Below are positions 63,861 to 64,000 of a stretch of 64,000 bases of DNA, in pieces. The notes beneath the pieces are model-generated. The model did not search any database and was not told the origin of the DNA. It worked only from the letters and a program-made list of their open reading frames with translations. The stretch is from DATDAW01 sp036524675 (lineage in GTDB: Bacteria > Verrucomicrobiota > Verrucomicrobiia > Chthoniobacterales > DASVRZ01), in NCBI GenBank assembly GCA_036524675.1, contig DATDBU010000021.1, positions 37,257 through 101,256 of the forward strand. Direction: 5' to 3'. Within the stretch, counting starts at the first letter, position 1, and the number at the start of each line of letters is the position of its first letter. Made by a program: the position numbers and the translations under genes.

Positions 63861-64000
63861 ATGGGTAGAGTCGAGGAGTGGCGCGGTGGCGTCGATTGTC
63901 GCTCCGTTTCCACTCCCCGCTCATCAAACCGGACGGGCGGTTTTCCCGCATCCGGCTTTCGGACCAAGGTGCTTTCATGCTTTCGCCCACGGGAAGTTGC
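63861..64000 (-). mobile_element. 3' end of a group II intron (domains V and VI)
   Basis: On the minus strand, 63959 to 63926 forms a 34-base domain V: AGCCGGA pairs with TCCGGTT, with the catalytic AGC, a TGCGG/CCGC distal stem and a GAAA-type loop. A domain VI-like hairpin (GGGGAGTGG...CCACTCCTC) follows, and CTCTACCCAT near 63861 is a probable 3' splice end. The reverse transcriptase/maturase gene should lie beyond the right edge. Confidence 0.75.

Noticed and set aside
1..64000. CRISPR arrays, rRNA and tRNA genes
   Set aside because: No regularly spaced repeats and no cloverleaf or rRNA signatures were found by eye.

Overview
The window looks like a chromosomal segment of a Gram-negative soil bacterium, most likely a Verrucomicrobiota member (Spartobacteria/Chthoniobacterales-like). 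The grounds are a DUF5069 protein, short LuxR-type HTH proteins of the kind common in that phylum, the mix of outer-membrane polysaccharide export genes with cassettes of SRPBCC/VOC/GFA enzymes, and a moderately high GC content. This placement is inference from gene content; no rRNA or marker gene is present. I see no tRNA, rRNA or CRISPR array.

1-8.5 kb holds housekeeping and accessory genes: the end of a TPR regulator, an Rrf2 regulator overlapping a secreted amidase, a short ribosome hibernation factor, GFA and SRPBCC proteins, an NAD-dependent epimerase divergent from a TetR regulator over a triple-repeat operator, an MGT-type glycosyltransferase, and a VapBC pair whose toxin is frameshifted. 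8.5-14.6 kb holds a three-domain cNMP/thioredoxin-like/thioredoxin-reductase fusion, a sigma-region-4-like protein next to a possible HEPN protein, an intact VapBC pair, a stretch of decayed SRPBCC genes around a VOC gene, and OsmC. OsmC has a plausible sigma-54 promoter and sits directly downstream of a GAF-PAS sigma-54 activator (14.9-16.8 kb). 17-23.6 kb holds a periplasmic 5'-nucleotidase, a glutathione peroxidase, LysR+DUF2917, and a CsoR-copper ATPase operon with a visible CsoR-type operator.

23.6-47.3 kb is one large extracellular polysaccharide locus. On the minus strand are an EpsL-like beta-barrel, a Wza-like export protein and a Wzz/BY-kinase, then DUF4202 and an HD hydrolase. On the plus strand are a polyprenyl-phosphate sugar transferase, Wzy, Wzx, many glycosyltransferases, an acyltransferase, a pyruvyl transferase and a tightly overlapping four-gene block (epimerase, TIM-barrel isomerase, DAO oxidoreductase, GT2). 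It appears to be a Wzx/Wzy-type system exported through Wza/Wzc-like components. A TylF-like methyltransferase, a GT39-like membrane protein and a truncated GT2 at 55-58.4 kb look like a detached fragment of similar surface-sugar genes.

47.4-54.9 kb is a compact nitrogen/amine locus. It has an XRE-cupin regulator, the three split glutamate-synthase modules GlxD, GlxC and GlxB, and, divergently, a type III glutamine synthetase (GlnT/GmaS type), a monomeric sarcosine-oxidase-like flavoenzyme and a damaged M20 peptidase. A perfect 17-bp palindrome sits in the divergent promoter. I infer a gamma-glutamyl-amide/N-methylglutamate route in which the SolA-like oxidase may replace the usual multi-subunit dehydrogenase.

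58.9-64 kb holds two LuxR-HTH remnants flanking a DUF5069 gene, a quinone-oxidoreductase/LysR divergent pair, an MFS exporter, two repeat elements, and at the right edge the 3' end (domains V-VI) of a group II intron on the minus strand.
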